In this document: positions 8,433 through 18,505 of the stretch, piece by piece
Position numbering within the stretch: position 1 is the first letter of the stretch
How the letters are laid out: every line of letters starts with the position of its first letter
From: Ottelia alismoides
Lineage: Eukaryota; Streptophyta; Magnoliopsida; Alismatales; Hydrocharitaceae
Direction: 5' to 3'
Assembly (NCBI GenBank): GCA_037367405.1
Contig: JAZKJV010011400.1
Location: 3,532,501 to 3,596,500 of the forward strand
Length of the DNA stretch: 64,000 bases
The notes under the pieces: generated by a model
Told to the model about the DNA's origin: nothing
The model's database searches: none
Seen by the model: only the letters and a program-made list of their open reading frames with translations
Made by a program: the position numbers and the translations under genes

Positions 8433-9779
8433 CTACGGTAGATCGATATCTTCCAGTTCGAACTTGACTGCTTGACGCGTGATCATGCCGGGCGACTCGT
8501 AAATCAGCGTATAGTCATTTGGATCGCCGTTGATTTGAAACAGGAAGGCAATCCCCACGGCTTCCGATGATACGGAATAAGATTGAAAGCCGACGTTCTC
8601 CAAGCGATTCTGTTTGGCATCCAACAAGTACGCGCGGTTAGATAGTACCCAGCCACGAAACGAGTCCAGGGCACCGGCTGCGGCTTTGAATTCAGCCAGG
8701 ATGCGCATCTCGTAGACACTGCCATTCTTGCGCGCGTTCTCCAGCGTCACCGTGACTTCGCCAAACGATTCCGACTGACGTTTGCCGTTGCCGAACTTTT
8801 CAAACACGTACTTGTGTTTCTCGCTCGGTACGGCGGCGACGAACTCGCCGGACAGTTTCTTGATGATCGCTTCGGAACGATTGGGTCGTTGAAACTGTAA
8901 ATCGATTTGCGTTGCTGCGCTATTGGCGTTGACGGGAATTTCCGGATTGGCTTGAGGATTGGTCGAGCCGAGTTCACCGCCTTCTTGCGTTTCGACTTTC
9001 ATTTTGCCCATCGGCAATTCCAAGTAGATGGGTTTCAAACGTGGTTCCCAAGCCACTTGCAGAGAAATGTCCAGTTGTCCCTCGGAACTGCCAGTGAATG
9101 GCCGCGAAGCTTGTGTTGACAGTACGCTGATATGAAAGGGGCCATTGAAGTCGGGCTCTGGTCCGGGCAGCACCGAGTTGTCGGGTATCAACACCAGTCC
9201 TTCGTCACTGGAATATGCATTGATACGCAGATTCGATTGAATCATCACTTCATCCAGCACTTCCCAGAACGGTTGTTTGTCGGCCTTCAGTTCGACTTGG
9301 CCAACCGGCAGGGCTTCGGGGTTTTCTATCTTGATGGTATTGCCGGTCTGTTTGCTGATGGCCTCGATGGCCGAGGCTGCGGTCATACTGCCCTGAAGCG
9401 TTACCAGGCTGGCTTCGAAAAATGTTTGGATGTTGGTGGTCTGCAACTGCGAGCGAATGCGTTGCAAGCGAATTTTCAATTCACCCGAAGTACTGGCGTT
9501 GACTTCGGGCAAGAACGGCACGACGGCAGGTCCAAGTTCGATCAAACGTTTCTCGGCCAGGTCCCGCTGTTCTAGTTGTTCGCTATCCAATTGACGCAGG
9601 ACCTTGCGCACTTCTTGCAGGCTGACCTTCTCGGGTTGGCTGGCTGCAGGACTATCGGAGAGCTTGTCCAGCGTATCGGGTGGTTCTTGAGCGGCGAGAG
9701 GGGAGAAGAGTCCGCCGAGGGTTAACAGACTGCACAGGAGCACGCGCTGGATGGCAGGTCGAGTAAGTAGGTCGCTCAT
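8433..9779 (-). CDS. Exported protein with STN/secretin-N0-like segment, unknown function
   Basis: A 448-residue protein; I start it at the ATG giving MSDLLTRPAIQRVLLCSLL..., a good signal peptide ending near 'FSPLAAQ'. Residues about 45-110 are helical and charged ('RKVLRQLDSEQLEQRDLAEK', then 'GPAVVPFLPEV', reminiscent of a HEAT-type repeat). Residues about 120-190 ('IEAISKQTGNTIKI', 'VELKADKQPFWEVLDEVM', 'GLVLIP') follow the short beta-alpha fold of STN or secretin N0 domains. The C-terminal half is beta-rich and unassigned. It heads the operon with the parvulin and the membrane-anchored protein. The STN similarity is by eye only. Confidence 0.65.
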   Translation of the reverse strand: MSDLLTRPAIQRVLLCSLLTLGGLFSPLAAQEPPDTLDKLSDSPAASQPEKVSLQEVRKVLRQLDSEQLEQRDLAEKRLIELGPAVVPFLPEVNASTSGELKIRLQRIRSQLQTTNIQTFFEASLVTLQGSMTAASAIEAISKQTGNTIKIENPEALPVGQVELKADKQPFWEVLDEVMIQSNLRINAYSSDEGLVLIPDNSVLPGPEPDFNGPFHISVLSTQASRPFTGSSEGQLDISLQVAWEPRLKPIYLELPMGKMKVETQEGGELGSTNPQANPEIPVNANSAATQIDLQFQRPNRSEAIIKKLSGEFVAAVPSEKHKYVFEKFGNGKRQSESFGEVTVTLENARKNGSVYEMRILAEFKAAAGALDSFRGWVLSNRAYLLDAKQNRLENVGFQSYSVSSEAVGIAFLFQINGDPNDYTLIYESPGMITRQAVKFELEDIDLP

Positions 9780-10002
9780 GATTGTCAGAGCCTTGAGATA
9801 GAAGTCGCCGTTACAACCGCTACAGTCGTCGCCCAATCGCTCGGGCAAAGAGCTGACATCTATGGTAACTGATCGCCCCCGCCTCCAGGAACGGCTGTGA
9901 AAACTAAGTTTCGTGTGGGCACGGGCTCTTTGCCGGTGTCCACTCGCCAACTGGCACGGTTCTCGCGTGTCGCTCTGGCTTTTGCAGGCAGTGTAACCAA
10001 CC

Positions 10003-11079
10003 ATGCAGAAACTGTTGTGCTTGTTGATTTTGGTCGTCGCGGCGCCGGCTTGGGGGCAATCGCGTCCCAAATTGCTGGAGGTCACACTCTCCTCCGGGCT
10101 GGAGTCTGGGTTGCCGATTCACTGGGATGACGAGTATGCGTTGCTGCTCAAGCCCAGCGGTTCGATGTTGGAAGTTGACGTGCCCAGCGTCAAGAGTCAT
10201 CGCATCTTGGAGGATGTATTCGTGCCGCAGTCGCTCATTGCGGCTCGGGGCGTCCTGCAGAATGAGTTTGGGCCTCAGTTCGAAACGGCTTCGGTGGGAC
10301 CGTATGTCCTGTGCGCACCGCGTGGGCACGTGGAGCGTTGGCGCGAGCGTTTTCGTGTCTTGCTGGCTGGTTACAGTCGCTACTTTGAAACGCGCGGCTG
10401 GCAACTGCGCACGCCGGACTTTCCCCTGTGCGTGGTCATCCTGCCCAGCAAAGCCGACTTTGATCGATACTGCCAGCAGCAGCTAGGTAAATCGATGCCC
10501 AACTTGATGGGCTACTACTTTCCCAAAACCAATCGCTGCATGTTGTTCGAGGTTGGCGGTGGTACGCAAGTGACCGACTGGAGCGAAACTGAGCGCACAA
10601 TTATTCACGAAGCAGTCCATCAGTTGGCTTACAACACGGGAGTGCACGAACGCCTGGCTGATAATCCACAATGGGTCGTCGAGGGATTAGCCACGATGTT
10701 TGAAGAACCAGGCGTCTTCGATGCTCGGCTGGGTTCACGTCCCGTGCAGGCTCGTATCAATCCGCAGCAATTGCCGCTGCTGAAAAAGATGCTGGCCGAT
10801 CCCGCTACGCTGCACCAGCGTTTGAATAGCCTGGTCATCAGCAATGATGCATTCAAGCAAGATATGCAAAGCGCCTACGCACTCTCGTGGGGCCTGACGT
10901 TTTACCTGGCCGAAAGAATGTCCCCGCACTTCGGACGTTATGCTCAGCGGCTGGCCACTCTGGACAAATTGCAGAAGTATGACGAGGTGCACCGAGCCAC
11001 CGATTTCCAGCGTGCCTTCGAAGCAGACCTCGGTATCATCGCGGTTCAGATGCAGCAGTTCTACGCTGGGTTGCAGTAG
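10003..11079 (+). CDS. DUF1570 family secreted putative metalloprotease
   Basis: A 358-residue protein with a signal peptide (MQKLLCLLILVVAAPAWG). The C-terminal half contains a zinc-protease-like HExxH (H202, E203, H206 in 'IIHEAVHQLAY') and a downstream 'WVVEGLATMFE' whose Glu could be the third ligand. This arrangement is typical of DUF1570, common in planctomycetes. The family's substrate is unknown. The gene stands alone between two minus-strand units. Confidence 0.8.
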   Translation: MQKLLCLLILVVAAPAWGQSRPKLLEVTLSSGLESGLPIHWDDEYALLLKPSGSMLEVDVPSVKSHRILEDVFVPQSLIAARGVLQNEFGPQFETASVGPYVLCAPRGHVERWRERFRVLLAGYSRYFETRGWQLRTPDFPLCVVILPSKADFDRYCQQQLGKSMPNLMGYYFPKTNRCMLFEVGGGTQVTDWSETERTIIHEAVHQLAYNTGVHERLADNPQWVVEGLATMFEEPGVFDARLGSRPVQARINPQQLPLLKKMLADPATLHQRLNSLVISNDAFKQDMQSAYALSWGLTFYLAERMSPHFGRYAQRLATLDKLQKYDEVHRATDFQRAFEADLGIIAVQMQQFYAGLQ

Positions 11080-11098
11080 TCAGATCGGTGCTGCAGTC

Positions 11099-12250
11099 TC
11101 AAGTCAGCGACTTGACGATCATCGTCGCATAGGCGCCGCGCGGCAGTTGGAAACTGAGCACCAGTTTGTGGCGTTTGGGATTTAGTTCATCCGCCTGGCT
11201 ATGCGTTTGCAGTTGCTCGGGGATCAGCAAGACCTGTCGCCAACCTTTGCTGAAGAAAGTATCACGCGGATACTTTACGCGCACCTGGTGGCGATCCATG
11301 CTCCACTGCGAGAGCACGGCATTGAGTAGTTCTTCGATACCCTCTGGCCATTCATGACAGCGCGCCGATGGAAGTGGAATACTCAAGTCGCGCACCTGGC
11401 TCAGTACTTCTTCGCTGGTTGATGACCAGAAGGTCAGTGGTCCGGCTGCGCCCTGCCGCGTGTACCACTGGCCGGCAGGCAAATGCGTTTGCAACCAGCG
11501 CGAGACGATCTCGTTCCACAGGTAACTTTGAAACGCCGCCATATAGATGCTGCGCAAATCGCTGCGGAGTAGCGCCAGGGCGCGCTTGAAATCCGTGGGA
11601 TGGTCGACCAGGTAGGTCACGATGCTGCGGCGATGCGAACGATCCAGCAGCGTCTTGCATTTGTTCCAATCGCCCCAATGATCGCGCAAGATCTGTTTCT
11701 GCTCGTGCTCGCGCGGGCGATCGTGCGAGTTGACTTCGGCAATCGCCAGGTACAAGGCTCGCTCGTAATCGCCCATGCACCATGGCTGGGCAACGAATTG
11801 GCCGCTCTCCCCTAGTGAACCAAACCGCTGATCATCGAAGTAGTTGGGCACACCTTGAGCCACAGCCGGCAAGAGTGATTCGATCGCTTGCCGGCCCTCA
11901 TCGGTCAAGTCTCGCAGCGTGACTTCGAAGCGATTGGCTGCGATGTCTTTGGCTTCGAAACCGCGCTGGGCCTGGCCCAAGTAGGTCAGCCTGAAACCTC
12001 GCTGCTCCAGATCACGCTGTGGGCCTTTGAAGAGCGTGATCGTTTGTGTGGTATTGGCGTGTCGATCTTTGAGGCCACCATAGCCGACGGCCCGTCGCGG
12101 TATGTTCCAGACTTTGAGTATTTCGGCGATGGCTTCGGGGGTGCCCAAGCCACTCTTTTCCAGACGGTATACGGCAAACACGCCACCTTGGAGCGGAAAG
12201 TCGCTGACCTCGTGGACAACGAAGTCTTCCCGCAGTCGTTTCAGTTTCAT
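11099..12250 (-). CDS. truD: tRNA pseudouridine synthase D
   Basis: A 383-residue protein from the ATG giving MKLKRLREDFVVHEV; an upstream in-frame extension overlaps the neighbouring gene and lacks family similarity. 'GYGGLKDRHANTTQ' (about 57-70) carries the catalytic Asp (D62), and 'FQSYLWNEIVSRWL' and 'VPNYFDDQRFGS' are further TruD signatures. TruD modifies U13 of certain tRNAs in the cytoplasm. The C-terminal 'FSKGWRQVLLIPEQL' and 'LVLSFQLPRGAYATMIVKSL' complete the fold. It lies 26 bp downstream of the UDP-glucuronate decarboxylase gene. Confidence 0.93.
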   Translation of the reverse strand: MKLKRLREDFVVHEVSDFPLQGGVFAVYRLEKSGLGTPEAIAEILKVWNIPRRAVGYGGLKDRHANTTQTITLFKGPQRDLEQRGFRLTYLGQAQRGFEAKDIAANRFEVTLRDLTDEGRQAIESLLPAVAQGVPNYFDDQRFGSLGESGQFVAQPWCMGDYERALYLAIAEVNSHDRPREHEQKQILRDHWGDWNKCKTLLDRSHRRSIVTYLVDHPTDFKRALALLRSDLRSIYMAAFQSYLWNEIVSRWLQTHLPAGQWYTRQGAAGPLTFWSSTSEEVLSQVRDLSIPLPSARCHEWPEGIEELLNAVLSQWSMDRHQVRVKYPRDTFFSKGWRQVLLIPEQLQTHSQADELNPKRHKLVLSFQLPRGAYATMIVKSLT

Positions 12251-12276
12251 CCTGGCGCAGGTATCCCTGTTCAACA

Positions 12277-13254
12277 CTAGACATAGTTCGGAGTTGGTGG
12301 ACGGTAGTGGCTCAGGTCGATCGACTTGAACCATTCAATGGTTTTGGCCAGCCCTTCGCGCAGCGGAATCTTGGGTTGCCAGTCCAGCTTGCTCTTGGCC
12401 AAGGTGATATCTGGACGTCGCCGCGTCGGATCATCCGCTGGCAGTGGTTTACTGACCAGTTTACTCTCGGCACCGGTCAGTTCGATCACCAATTCCGCCA
12501 ATTCGCGAATGGTGAACTCGCCAGGGTTGCCGATGTTGACTGGCCCGATGAAGTCGTTGCTGCAGTTCATCATCCGCTTGATGCCTTCGACCAGGTCATC
12601 ACGGTAGCAGAAGGCTCGCGTTTGATCGCCGTTGCCGAAGATGGTAATGTCCTTGCCGGTGATTGCCTGGCGGATGAAGTTGGAAACAACGCGACCGTCG
12701 TAGGGATGCATGCGCGGTCCGTACGTGTTGAAGATTCGCACGATGCGAATGTTGACTTTGTTCATGCGATGATAGTCCATGAACAGAGTCTCAGCAGCTC
12801 GCTTGCCTTCGTCATAGCAGGCGCGTGGACCAATCGGGTTCACGTTGCCTCGATAGCTTTCGGGTTGCGGGTGGACTTCGGGGTCACCGTAAATCTCCGA
12901 GGTGCTGGCCAACAGAATCTTGGCGCCGCAGCGTTTGGCCATGCCCAGCATATTGATCGAGCCCATCACGCTGGTCTTGATCGTCTTGATGGGGTTGTAT
13001 TGATAGTGACCTGGGGCTGCCGGGCAAGCCAGATGATAGACCTGATCGACTTCCAGAAAGATCGGCAAGGTAACATCGTGCCGGATCAACTCGAAGTTAG
13101 GCTTGTTCAGCAAATGGGCCACGTTGGTCTTCTGGCTGGTGAAGAAGTTGTCCAGGCAGATAACATCGTGGCCTTCGGCAACCAGCCGTTCACACAAATG
13201 GGAACCCAAGAAGCCGGCGCCACCAGTTACGAGAATGCGATTGATTTGTGACAT
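12277..13254 (-). CDS. UDP-glucuronate decarboxylase (UXS-type SDR)
   Basis: A 325-residue extended SDR with '[11 protein letters not shown]' (residues 10-20) for NAD binding, Ser/Thr in '[17 protein letters not shown]', and Tyr147/Lys151 in 'YDEGK'. The strings '[18 protein letters not shown]' and '[21 protein letters not shown]' are the fingerprint of UDP-xylose synthases, which convert UDP-glucuronate to UDP-xylose for envelope or extracellular polysaccharides. Length fits the soluble bacterial form. The region just upstream holds a cluster of palindromic repeats. Confidence 0.92.
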   Translation of the reverse strand: MSQINRILVTGGAGFLGSHLCERLVAEGHDVICLDNFFTSQKTNVAHLLNKPNFELIRHDVTLPIFLEVDQVYHLACPAAPGHYQYNPIKTIKTSVMGSINMLGMAKRCGAKILLASTSEIYGDPEVHPQPESYRGNVNPIGPRACYDEGKRAAETLFMDYHRMNKVNIRIVRIFNTYGPRMHPYDGRVVSNFIRQAITGKDITIFGNGDQTRAFCYRDDLVEGIKRMMNCSNDFIGPVNIGNPGEFTIRELAELVIELTGAESKLVSKPLPADDPTRRRPDITLAKSKLDWQPKIPLREGLAKTIEWFKSIDLSHYRPPTPNYV

Positions 13255-13295
13255 ACTTCCAATCTCGGGTTTCGGTTAACAGAAACTTGGGAACA

Positions 13296-13422
13296 GTAGC
13301 CACCGCCACCAGGCGGTGGACAGTGACTTGCAAACAACCACCGTCGCCAGTCTTTGTAGCCACCGCTGCCAAGCGGTGGAAAGTGTCAGCTTCCGCCTCC
13401 ACCGTCTGGCGACGGTGGCTAC
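13296..13422. repeat. Composite palindromic repeat (one full double-hairpin copy plus a partial arm)
   Basis: The complete copy spans 13356-13422. Its left arm starts GTAGCCACCGCTGCCAAG (8-bp stem, loop GCCA) and its right arm ends GTCTGGCGACGGTGGCTAC (8-bp stem, loop TGGC). The right arm is close to the reverse complement of the left, so the unit is an inverted pair of hairpins about 67 bp long. A second, partial left arm (13296-13320) precedes it. Related copies occur at 26229, 35849, 53909 and 57741. Role unknown; the design resembles REP/BIME elements. Confidence 0.85.
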
Positions 13423-13475
13423 GTAGTTGGCCAAGTGGCGCTGTTTGGCGGCCATAGCTTCGCACCTCAATCCGC

Positions 13476-14021
13476 TCAGTTCCACTGCGCACTGGGCAAC
13501 ATTGTGTCAGATTGAGTTTGAATCGTTAAGGACGCCCGAGCCTGGTCGGTCGAAGCCAGGCCGTTCAGGCCATCTGATCGATCGAGCGCCAGTTCGCGAA
13601 ACTCTTGCATCCAAGTGGGATCGTTACTCAGTGCCTCGTCGACAGCGGTCGATGGTTGGCCATTAACTAGCACGCGGGGCTCGTCTCGCTGGTCCAACGA
13701 GAGCTGCAGAGAAAAATCTTGATTGTTCGGTAGCACGCCTTGTTGGCGCAGCCACGACATGAAGCGCTGGCTCCAGGAGGCTGTTGGCTCGTGAGCGCTG
13801 GTTGGCGTGATTGAGGTCGCGCGATTGGCCTGAGGTGATGAAGGCTGCTCGGCCAGCAACTGCAGGAATTCCTGGCCTGCCCGCGCGCTGGAACGCAGCG
13901 CCTGACCAGCCAGGCTGGAAACAGCGGGTAGTGCCGATAGGGAAAGGCCTGGAAAGGTCAACTCGGTCGGTCCTTGAACGAATGGGCTATGTGCGCGAGC
14001 GTCAAGACTTCGTATCGGCAA
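13476..14021 (-). CDS. Hypothetical protein, weakly supported
   Basis: A 181-residue open frame rich in Ser, Ala and Gln. No signal peptide or membrane segment is convincing, and I recognise no domain. The middle section ('ASWSQRFMSWLRQQGVLPNN', then 'DFSLQLSLDQRDEPRVLVNG') looks like real protein, with amphipathic helix followed by a beta segment, more than the competing plus-strand frame does. It could be the C-terminal part of a secreted or flagellar-hook-like low-complexity protein, but that is a guess. Confidence 0.35.
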   Translation of the reverse strand: MPIRSLDARAHSPFVQGPTELTFPGLSLSALPAVSSLAGQALRSSARAGQEFLQLLAEQPSSPQANRATSITPTSAHEPTASWSQRFMSWLRQQGVLPNNQDFSLQLSLDQRDEPRVLVNGQPSTAVDEALSNDPTWMQEFRELALDRSDGLNGLASTDQARASLTIQTQSDTMLPSAQWN

Positions 14022-14708
14022 TCTTTGCGTAACCGCTACAGTTTAAAGGCTGCAAGGCTGGCAGCATTTTTGGGGCGTCTGTTGCACACTGGGCTCGGTC
14101 TGCTACATTGTCGATTTGGTGGAAGTCCAGCCGGAAAGTGTCATGTCGCACCCCTGCTTGGCTTCAATTTTGGCCCGAACGCGACAAATTTAGACGCAAT
14201 CGAACCGAAACCTCACGAATTCCACCAGCCTTGTGTATTGCAGTCTTTTCTGGCGTTTGAGATGTTCCTTTTCCTGTTGCTAGCTTTCTTGCTAATCTGG
14301 GCTATTGGCCTCAGACTTCCGTGGATGGTTTGCCCATCCTGGAGCCTGGTCAGCCTGGTTGCCATAGGAAGTAGCCGACGAGGGTGTGCCGATTTCCTGG
14401 CCAGGCAGCTTGATCGGGTCATGGCGACCTGGTCGCTGACCGAGGCAGGCATGGTGGCTGAGCCACGCGCACCGGGATGTGCCGTTTCGCAAGCAGGTAT
14501 CTGCTCTGCTCGGTCCGGCTGGTCGCAGGTCGATGATGGACTCAACTGGCAACCAGAATTGGCTCGATGCTTGAGCTGGACAAGCTGGTCGAGCCATCCT
14601 GAAGCTGTTGGTGCGCTAGCGGCGCACAATCCAGGGACGGTTCAGTGGATGGCCTGGAATTCTTGAAGTTGATCGGTTTTCGATTGCCTGTAGGTAGCTC
14701 CGAGAAAG
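14022..14708. other. Long region without a supportable gene
   Basis: About 690 bp separate the hypothetical gene from rny. Open frames on both strands (for example 13974-14666 on the plus strand) give Cys/Trp/Ser-rich products without domains or start signals. The stretch may hold the rny promoter, but no clear -35/-10 pair could be picked out. Confidence 0.4.
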
Positions 14709-16319
14709 GTGTCTATCGTGGCAATAGCTGATTATCTCCTCCTGAGTCAAACTCCCGCGGGCAATTCATTGGGCTCGCTCGTGCCACTAATTGTGGGAAT
14801 TGTGTGCCTGGCGGTAGGCGCTGTGGTCATGAAGCTGCTCGATACGGCTCGCGGTCGCGATGCCAAGACCCGAGCTCAGTCGCTGCTGGAAAAAGCCCAA
14901 TCCGATGCGGCCAGCGTGGTCAAAGCGGCCGAACTGGAGGCCAAGGAGAAGGCGCTGCAGCAAAAGCAGCAACATGAAAACGAATTGGCCAAGGCCCGCG
15001 AGCAGATTCGCGCTCGTGAACTGAGCCTGGATCGCAAAGAAGAGACGTTGCAGCAAGCGGCCGATGATGTGCGCAAGCAAGAAAAGATGGTCGAAGCCAA
15101 TCAGCGCCGCGCTGCCGAACGCGTTCAAGAAGCCACTCGCCGCAGCGAAGAACTGCAAAAGGTACTCCAAGAACAATCCAGTATCCTGCAACGCTTGAGC
15201 GGACTGAGCAAGGAAGAAGCGACCAATCGCTTACTGAGTCTGCTCGAGCAAGAACTGGAACAAGAGATCGGCAACAAGATCCTCAAACACCAAAAACGTT
15301 TGAATGATGTAGCCGACCAAAAAGCGCAGGAGATCCTGCTGACGGCCATGCAGCGCTACGCCGCGGCTCATACGGCCGACAGTACTACCAGCACGGTCGA
15401 CATCCCTAACGACGATATGAAAGGCCGCATCATCGGTCGCGAAGGTCGCAACATTCGCGCTTTCGAAAAAGCCACCGGTGTAGATGTGATCATCGATGAT
15501 ACGCCCGGCGTGGTGATCGTCAGCGGGTTTGATCCTGTGCGCCGCGAAGTAGCGCGGCAGGCGCTCGGTAAACTGATCGCTGATGGACGAATCCATCCCT
15601 CGCGTATTGAAGAACTGGTCCAGCAAACCGAAAAGGAACTGGAGCAATTCATTCGCCGCAAAGGTGAAGAAGCGGCCGATGAAGTCAACGTGCGCGGCTT
15701 GCATGAACGCATTATCTACATGCTGGGGCGTTTGCACTTCCGCACCAGTTACTCGCAAAACGTATTGCGTCACTCCGTGGAAGTGGCTTTCCTGTCCGGC
15801 ATGCTGGCCGAGATGATCGGCATGAAGCCTGACCTGGCGCGTCGCTGTGGATTACTGCACGATATCGGCAAAGCCGCGGACCATGAACTGGAAGGTGGCC
15901 ATCCCAAGATCGGGGCCGATCTGCTCAAGCGTCACGGTGAAAACGAGATCGTGGTACACGCGGCGCTCGGGCACCATGACCAGTTGACGACTGAGTATCC
16001 CTACACGCTGCTGGTGGCCACGGCCGATGCCTGCAGCGCATCGCGGCCAGGCGCGCGTCGCGAGTCGTTGGAACGCTACATCAAACGCATGGAAGAACTC
16101 GAATCGATCGCGCGGGGCTTCGAAGGTGTTGAACAAGCCTTTGCGATTCAAGCTGGCCGTGAACTGCGAGTGATCGCTAGCGCTAAAGATACCGATGATG
16201 CCAAGGCTGCCAAGGTCTGCCGCGAAATTGCTCGGGCCTTCGAACAGCAACTGACCTATCCAGGCGAAATCAAGGTTACAGTGGTGCGCGAGTCTCGCTT
16301 TGTTGAGGTAGCGCGGTGA
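14709..16319 (+). CDS. rny: Ribonuclease Y
   Basis: A 536-residue protein starting at GTG. It has a single N-terminal membrane helix (about 19-41, '[20 protein letters not shown]'), a long charged coiled coil (about 50-215), a KH RNA-binding domain ('[20 protein letters not shown]', about 238-257) and a C-terminal HD phosphohydrolase domain with the HD pair in '[14 protein letters not shown]' near residue 384. This order is exactly that of RNase Y, the membrane-bound endoribonuclease that initiates mRNA decay. It overlaps the following ymdB-like gene by 4 bp, a neighbourhood conserved in many bacteria. Confidence 0.96.
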   Translation: MSIVAIADYLLLSQTPAGNSLGSLVPLIVGIVCLAVGAVVMKLLDTARGRDAKTRAQSLLEKAQSDAASVVKAAELEAKEKALQQKQQHENELAKAREQIRARELSLDRKEETLQQAADDVRKQEKMVEANQRRAAERVQEATRRSEELQKVLQEQSSILQRLSGLSKEEATNRLLSLLEQELEQEIGNKILKHQKRLNDVADQKAQEILLTAMQRYAAAHTADSTTSTVDIPNDDMKGRIIGREGRNIRAFEKATGVDVIIDDTPGVVIVSGFDPVRREVARQALGKLIADGRIHPSRIEELVQQTEKELEQFIRRKGEEAADEVNVRGLHERIIYMLGRLHFRTSYSQNVLRHSVEVAFLSGMLAEMIGMKPDLARRCGLLHDIGKAADHELEGGHPKIGADLLKRHGENEIVVHAALGHHDQLTTEYPYTLLVATADACSASRPGARRESLERYIKRMEELESIARGFEGVEQAFAIQAGRELRVIASAKDTDDAKAAKVCREIARAFEQQLTYPGEIKVTVVRESRFVEVAR

Positions 16320-17242
16320 GTGCCCGTGACCCTCAGCCAAGCCTGCCTGAGCCAGGTTTGCCCGAGCTGGTACCGGCCAGGCCTGGTTGTTTCAGGCTGG
16401 CCCTGATCGGAGACATTGTCGGCAAGCCAGGTATGCGCATAACCTGCAAGGCAGTGCCCTGGCTGAAGAACGTGTTTCGCATCGATGGACTGGTGGCCAA
16501 CGCCGAGAATGCCGCTGATGGTTCGGGTTTGCGCGCCTGCGATTACCGCCGCTTGATTCAACATGGCATCGATTGTGTCACGTTAGGTGATCATATCTAT
16601 CGCAAGCAAGAGATCATCGAGGTCCTGGCCAAGGAGCGGAATATCGTCAGGCCAGCCAACATGCCTGCGCAAGCGCCCGGTTCGCAGTGGGCCAGCGTGA
16701 CGATTGGCGAACATACATTGGCCGTGATCAGTTTGATCGGCCGTGTGTTTATGAAGCCCGCCGACTGTCCCTTTGCCGCTGCGGACCGCGTGCTGGATCA
16801 GATCCAGTCGCAATTGGGTGGTCGGCCAACGGCGTGCCTGGTCGATATGCACGCGGAAGCCACCAGTGACAAACAGTTGATGGGCCGCTACTTGGATGGA
16901 CGCGTCTCGGCGGTCTTGGGAACCCACACACACGTGACCACCGCGGACGAGCAGATCTTGCCGGCTGGCACTGCCTTTCAATGCGACGTCGGCATGACCG
17001 GTCCGATGGATGGCATCTTGGGACGCAAGACAGATCCGGTAATGCGTTCGACCTTGCATGGCACACCGGCCCCTTTTCATATCGCTACCGGGCAGATCGA
17101 GCTGCATGCCAGTTGGGTCGATGTCGACCTGGTCACCGGTCAGGCACTGGCCATCGGCCGATTGCTCTTGCCCGAGGCCGCCTTGGATCAATGGCGCGAG
17201 GAGCAGGCCGCCGAAGAAAAAGCCAAACGCTTGATGATGTAG
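16316..17242 (+). CDS. ymdB: YmdB-family metallophosphoesterase
   Basis: A 308-residue protein whose GTG start overlaps the rny stop (GTGA). After a Pro-rich leader of about 20 residues it shows the family's metal-binding motifs: '[12 protein letters not shown]', '[11 protein letters not shown]', 'TLGDHIY', '[10 protein letters not shown]' and '[16 protein letters not shown]'. YmdB homologues hydrolyse 2',3'-cyclic nucleotides and are genetically linked to RNase Y. The common 'GNH' signature reads GDH here; the equivalent position is Asp in several relatives, so activity is probably kept. Translational coupling with rny supports a joint role in RNA turnover. Confidence 0.92.
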   Translation: MSARDPQPSLPEPGLPELVPARPGCFRLALIGDIVGKPGMRITCKAVPWLKNVFRIDGLVANAENAADGSGLRACDYRRLIQHGIDCVTLGDHIYRKQEIIEVLAKERNIVRPANMPAQAPGSQWASVTIGEHTLAVISLIGRVFMKPADCPFAAADRVLDQIQSQLGGRPTACLVDMHAEATSDKQLMGRYLDGRVSAVLGTHTHVTTADEQILPAGTAFQCDVGMTGPMDGILGRKTDPVMRSTLHGTPAPFHIATGQIELHASWVDVDLVTGQALAIGRLLLPEAALDQWREEQAAEEKAKRLMM

Positions 17243-17317
17243 GTGCCGGCCGCGCGACGCGCGATACGCGAGAACAATGTGGTAGCCTCAGCACACAATC
17301 GAAATCCTCCAGCTTCG

Positions 17318-17710
17318 ATGAAATCCAGGCTGGCTACGCTGGTGATTGTTTTTGTCCTGTGCCTGCTGCTGGTCGTCGCTCGAAAACTAGTGCCCGATCC
17401 CAAAGGCTATGGCACGCATCAGCAGTTGGGCTTGCCGCCCTGTAGTTCGATTCTGTTATGGGGCGTGAAGTGTCCGGCTTGCGGCATGACCACGGCATGG
17501 AGCTATGCAGTGCGAGGACGCTGGCTGGACGCCTGGCATGCCAATGCAGGCGGCTGCTTGCTGGTAGCCATCACCCTGATCTACATGCCTCTATACAGTT
17601 ACTACGCCCTGCGAGGTTACTGGAGCCAACGAGGCTGGCTGTCGCTCAGCCTGGCAGCCTCCCTGGCCATTGCGCTGATCGTGGCTGTAGCGATGAGATT
17701 TGAGATTTGA
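17318..17710 (+). CDS. DUF2752 membrane protein
   Basis: A 130-residue protein from the ATG at 17318; the frame could also start at a GTG directly after the ymdB stop, but those extra 25 residues look unconserved. It has an N-terminal membrane helix (about 4-22), the DUF2752 signature 'VKCPACGMTTAWSYAVRG' (a CPxCGxT box), and two further hydrophobic segments. Function of the family is unknown. The last codons read through a TGAGATTTGAGATTTGA run that resembles the simple repeat at 40.3 kb. Confidence 0.75.
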   Translation: MKSRLATLVIVFVLCLLLVVARKLVPDPKGYGTHQQLGLPPCSSILLWGVKCPACGMTTAWSYAVRGRWLDAWHANAGGCLLVAITLIYMPLYSYYALRGYWSQRGWLSLSLAASLAIALIVAVAMRFEI

Positions 17711-17808
17711 TCTGGCGGGGTGGGGGTGGCATCTGCTATTACGTGGCCGGAGGCCGGCAGGATCGGCCTTCCAAGGATGACAAGTCGTTGACAAAGGATG
17801 GCAAGGGA

Positions 17809-18465
17809 ATGCGACGCGCGACTACTATTGGCTGGCTGCCTGGAATGCTGATCGTCTGCGCCCTGTTCTCCTCCAGCGGCTGCGTCAACCTGGCTGCTAA
17901 CTTGCTCTACGCTTTTAAAGGCGAGAAGGTCGAACCGGAGTATCCAGGGTTCAAGGGCAAGAAGGTGGCGGTGATTGTCGCCGGGGAGCGTGGGATTGGC
18001 TACGATGCCAGCAGCACCCTGATGACGCGTTATATGGAAAGCTTGCTAAGTAAGAACGTCAAAGACATCACCATTGTGCCGCAAGAGAAAGTCAGCAAGT
18101 GGCTGAGCGAGCGCGGCATGGAAGAGCCTGATTACGAAGCCATTGGCAAGGGAGTCGGCGCCGACCAGATCCTGGTCATTACGCTGACCAATGTCTCCTT
18201 GCGCGATGGCAAGACGCTGTACAAGGGTCGAGCCGACATCTCGGTCAGCGTTTTCGACATCAATCAGAGTGGCAGCGTGGTCTATCGCAAGAACTTTGTC
18301 GAATACGAATTTCCCAAGCTGGATGGGCCTTCGGTGGTCGATACCACCGAACCCAAGTTCCGCGTATTGTTCCTGACGATTGTCAGCAAGCAGATCGGCG
18401 CGTTATTCTATCCACACGATCCCAAGGAATTGGCCGTGCTGGATCCAGTCGCCATGAGCAGCTAA
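17809..18465 (+). CDS. Lipoprotein, unknown function
   Basis: A 218-residue product from the ATG giving MRRATTIGWLPGMLIVCALFSSSGC; the lipobox FSSSGC places the lipidated Cys near residue 25. An in-frame extension from 17707 is glycine-rich junk and was not used. After the anchor comes a globular domain with 'GKKVAVIVAGERGIGYDASS', 'DITIVPQEKVSKWL' and 'GADQILVITLTNVSLRDG', a pattern seen in planctomycete periplasmic proteins that recall GNA1162/LptE-like small lipoproteins, but I make no functional claim. Confidence 0.75.
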   Translation: MRRATTIGWLPGMLIVCALFSSSGCVNLAANLLYAFKGEKVEPEYPGFKGKKVAVIVAGERGIGYDASSTLMTRYMESLLSKNVKDITIVPQEKVSKWLSERGMEEPDYEAIGKGVGADQILVITLTNVSLRDGKTLYKGRADISVSVFDINQSGSVVYRKNFVEYEFPKLDGPSVVDTTEPKFRVLFLTIVSKQIGALFYPHDPKELAVLDPVAMSS

Positions 18466-18505
18466 TTCCGAGTTGATTCATTACTCGCGTTGAAGCTGCC
18501 TGCTT

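Noticed and set aside
13974..14666. 230-codon plus-strand open frame upstream of rny
   Set aside because: Cys/Trp/Ser-rich product with no domain, no ribosome site, and partial overlap with a minus-strand frame; composition looks like a chance open frame.
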